Shown here: in pieces, positions 63,946 to 64,000 of the stretch
Layout: the number at the start of each line of letters is the position of its first letter
How positions within the stretch are numbered: position 1 is the first letter of the stretch
Assembly: GCA_964251675.1 (NCBI GenBank)
Contig: CAXUKS010000006.1
Span: forward strand, 88,410 to 152,409
DNA from: JANXMY01 sp964251675
GTDB taxonomy: Bacteria > Armatimonadota > Armatimonadia > Armatimonadales > Capsulimonadaceae
Direction of reading: 5' to 3'
Length of the DNA stretch: 64,000 bases
Made by a program: the position numbers and the translations under genes
The notes under the pieces: model-generated
Seen by the model: the letters and a program-made list of their open reading frames with translations, nothing else
Told to the model about the DNA's origin: nothing
Databases searched by the model: none

Positions 63946-64000
63946 GCGGGAGTAGTTCAGTGGTAGAGCGTTTGCTTCCCAAGCAAAATGTCGCGAGTTC
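63946..64000 (+). tRNA. tRNA-Gly(CCC), partial
   Basis: GCGGGAG acceptor strand, TA, D arm GTTC-AGTGGTA-GAGC, anticodon arm TTTGC-TTCCCAA-GCAAA with anticodon CCC, then the start of the T arm GCGAGTTC. The gene runs off the right end after about 55 nt. Confidence 0.92.

Noticed and set aside
62482..63966. 494-codon open frame on the plus strand
   Set aside because: Antisense to the TPR protein, and it would run through the tRNA-Gly promoter.

Overview
The window is a stretch of bacterial chromosome, moderately high in GC, packed with genes on both strands and showing no prophage, insertion sequence, rRNA operon or CRISPR array. The gene set suggests a diderm or otherwise atypically walled bacterium outside the best-studied phyla: an AMIN-domain amidase beside murI and a GerMN lipoprotein, a GDP-heptose type kinase/nucleotidyltransferase pair, a Ser/Thr kinase ending in a TonB C-terminal domain, LEA-like and KGG stress proteins, DUF4349 anti-sigma architecture, DUF2103 and DUF2227. 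Several genes have a -10 box only 5-6 bases before the start codon, the arrangement of leaderless mRNAs common in Deinococcus and actinobacteria. An Armatimonadota or Abditibacteriota-like lineage would fit, but this is a guess from gene content, not a demonstrated placement.

Layout. 1-1.9 kb: nucleotide-heptose synthesis (hddA-like, hddC-like). 1.9-3.9 kb: ridA and a stress/envelope trio (KGG protein, YtxH protein, DUF948 protein). 3.9-8.7 kb: rdgB and rph, then the wall genes murI, gerMN lipoprotein and AMIN amidase. 9-12.4 kb: a small unknown two-gene unit and polA. 12.6-14.5 kb: an ECF sigma factor with its membrane anti-sigma factor. 14.7-19.7 kb: a complete sulfate ABC transporter with two binding-protein paralogues (sbp, sbp, cysT, cysW, cysA). 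19.7-24.3 kb: pepF (carrying a sequencing-adapter artefact), a HEPN-like two-gene unit, an RsbW-type ATPase and a CDF metal exporter. 24.3-29.1 kb: an exopolysaccharide operon (priming sugar transferase, Wzz, CpsD-like ATPase, GT2 glycosyltransferase, small membrane peptide). 29.3-32.1 kb: kinase-TonB fusion and galE. 32.1-33.2 kb: small accessory genes including a stop-interrupted DUF433 gene. 33.2-37.4 kb: corA, cax, a DUF4864 protein and pstS. 37.3-43.3 kb: PAS-GGDEF plus PilZ (c-di-GMP), then rlmN, an NYN/Zc3h12a-like RNase and a WYL regulator. 43.3-46.9 kb: an unknown protein, a TlpA thioredoxin and phnDCE. 47-48.1 kb: a possible MNT/HEPN pair. 48.1-54.3 kb: a nucleoside transporter, fba, a stop-interrupted membrane protein, DUF2103 and galM. 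54.3-56.3 kb: a methyltransferase and a secreted repeat protein. 56.4-56.7 kb: a tRNA gene interrupted by a group I intron. 56.8-64 kb: DUF2227, mutL, antitoxin-like small genes, a large palindromic element, hisG, cyclophilin, acyP, a TPR protein and the start of tRNA-Gly(CCC).

Most striking observations: (i) a 247-nt group I intron in the anticodon loop of a CAU tRNA, with a core closely resembling cyanobacterial/plastid tRNA-Leu introns; (ii) an exact Illumina P7 adapter followed by a homopolymer inside pepF, an assembly artefact that distorts the protein; (iii) a Ser/Thr kinase fused to a periplasmic TonB C-terminal domain; (iv) a palindromic GC-rich repeat inserted in frame in the N-terminus of rdgB, echoing similar elements between genes; (v) a glutamate racemase lacking its first catalytic cysteine; (vi) two genes each interrupted by a single in-frame amber codon; (vii) recurrent leaderless-type promoters.
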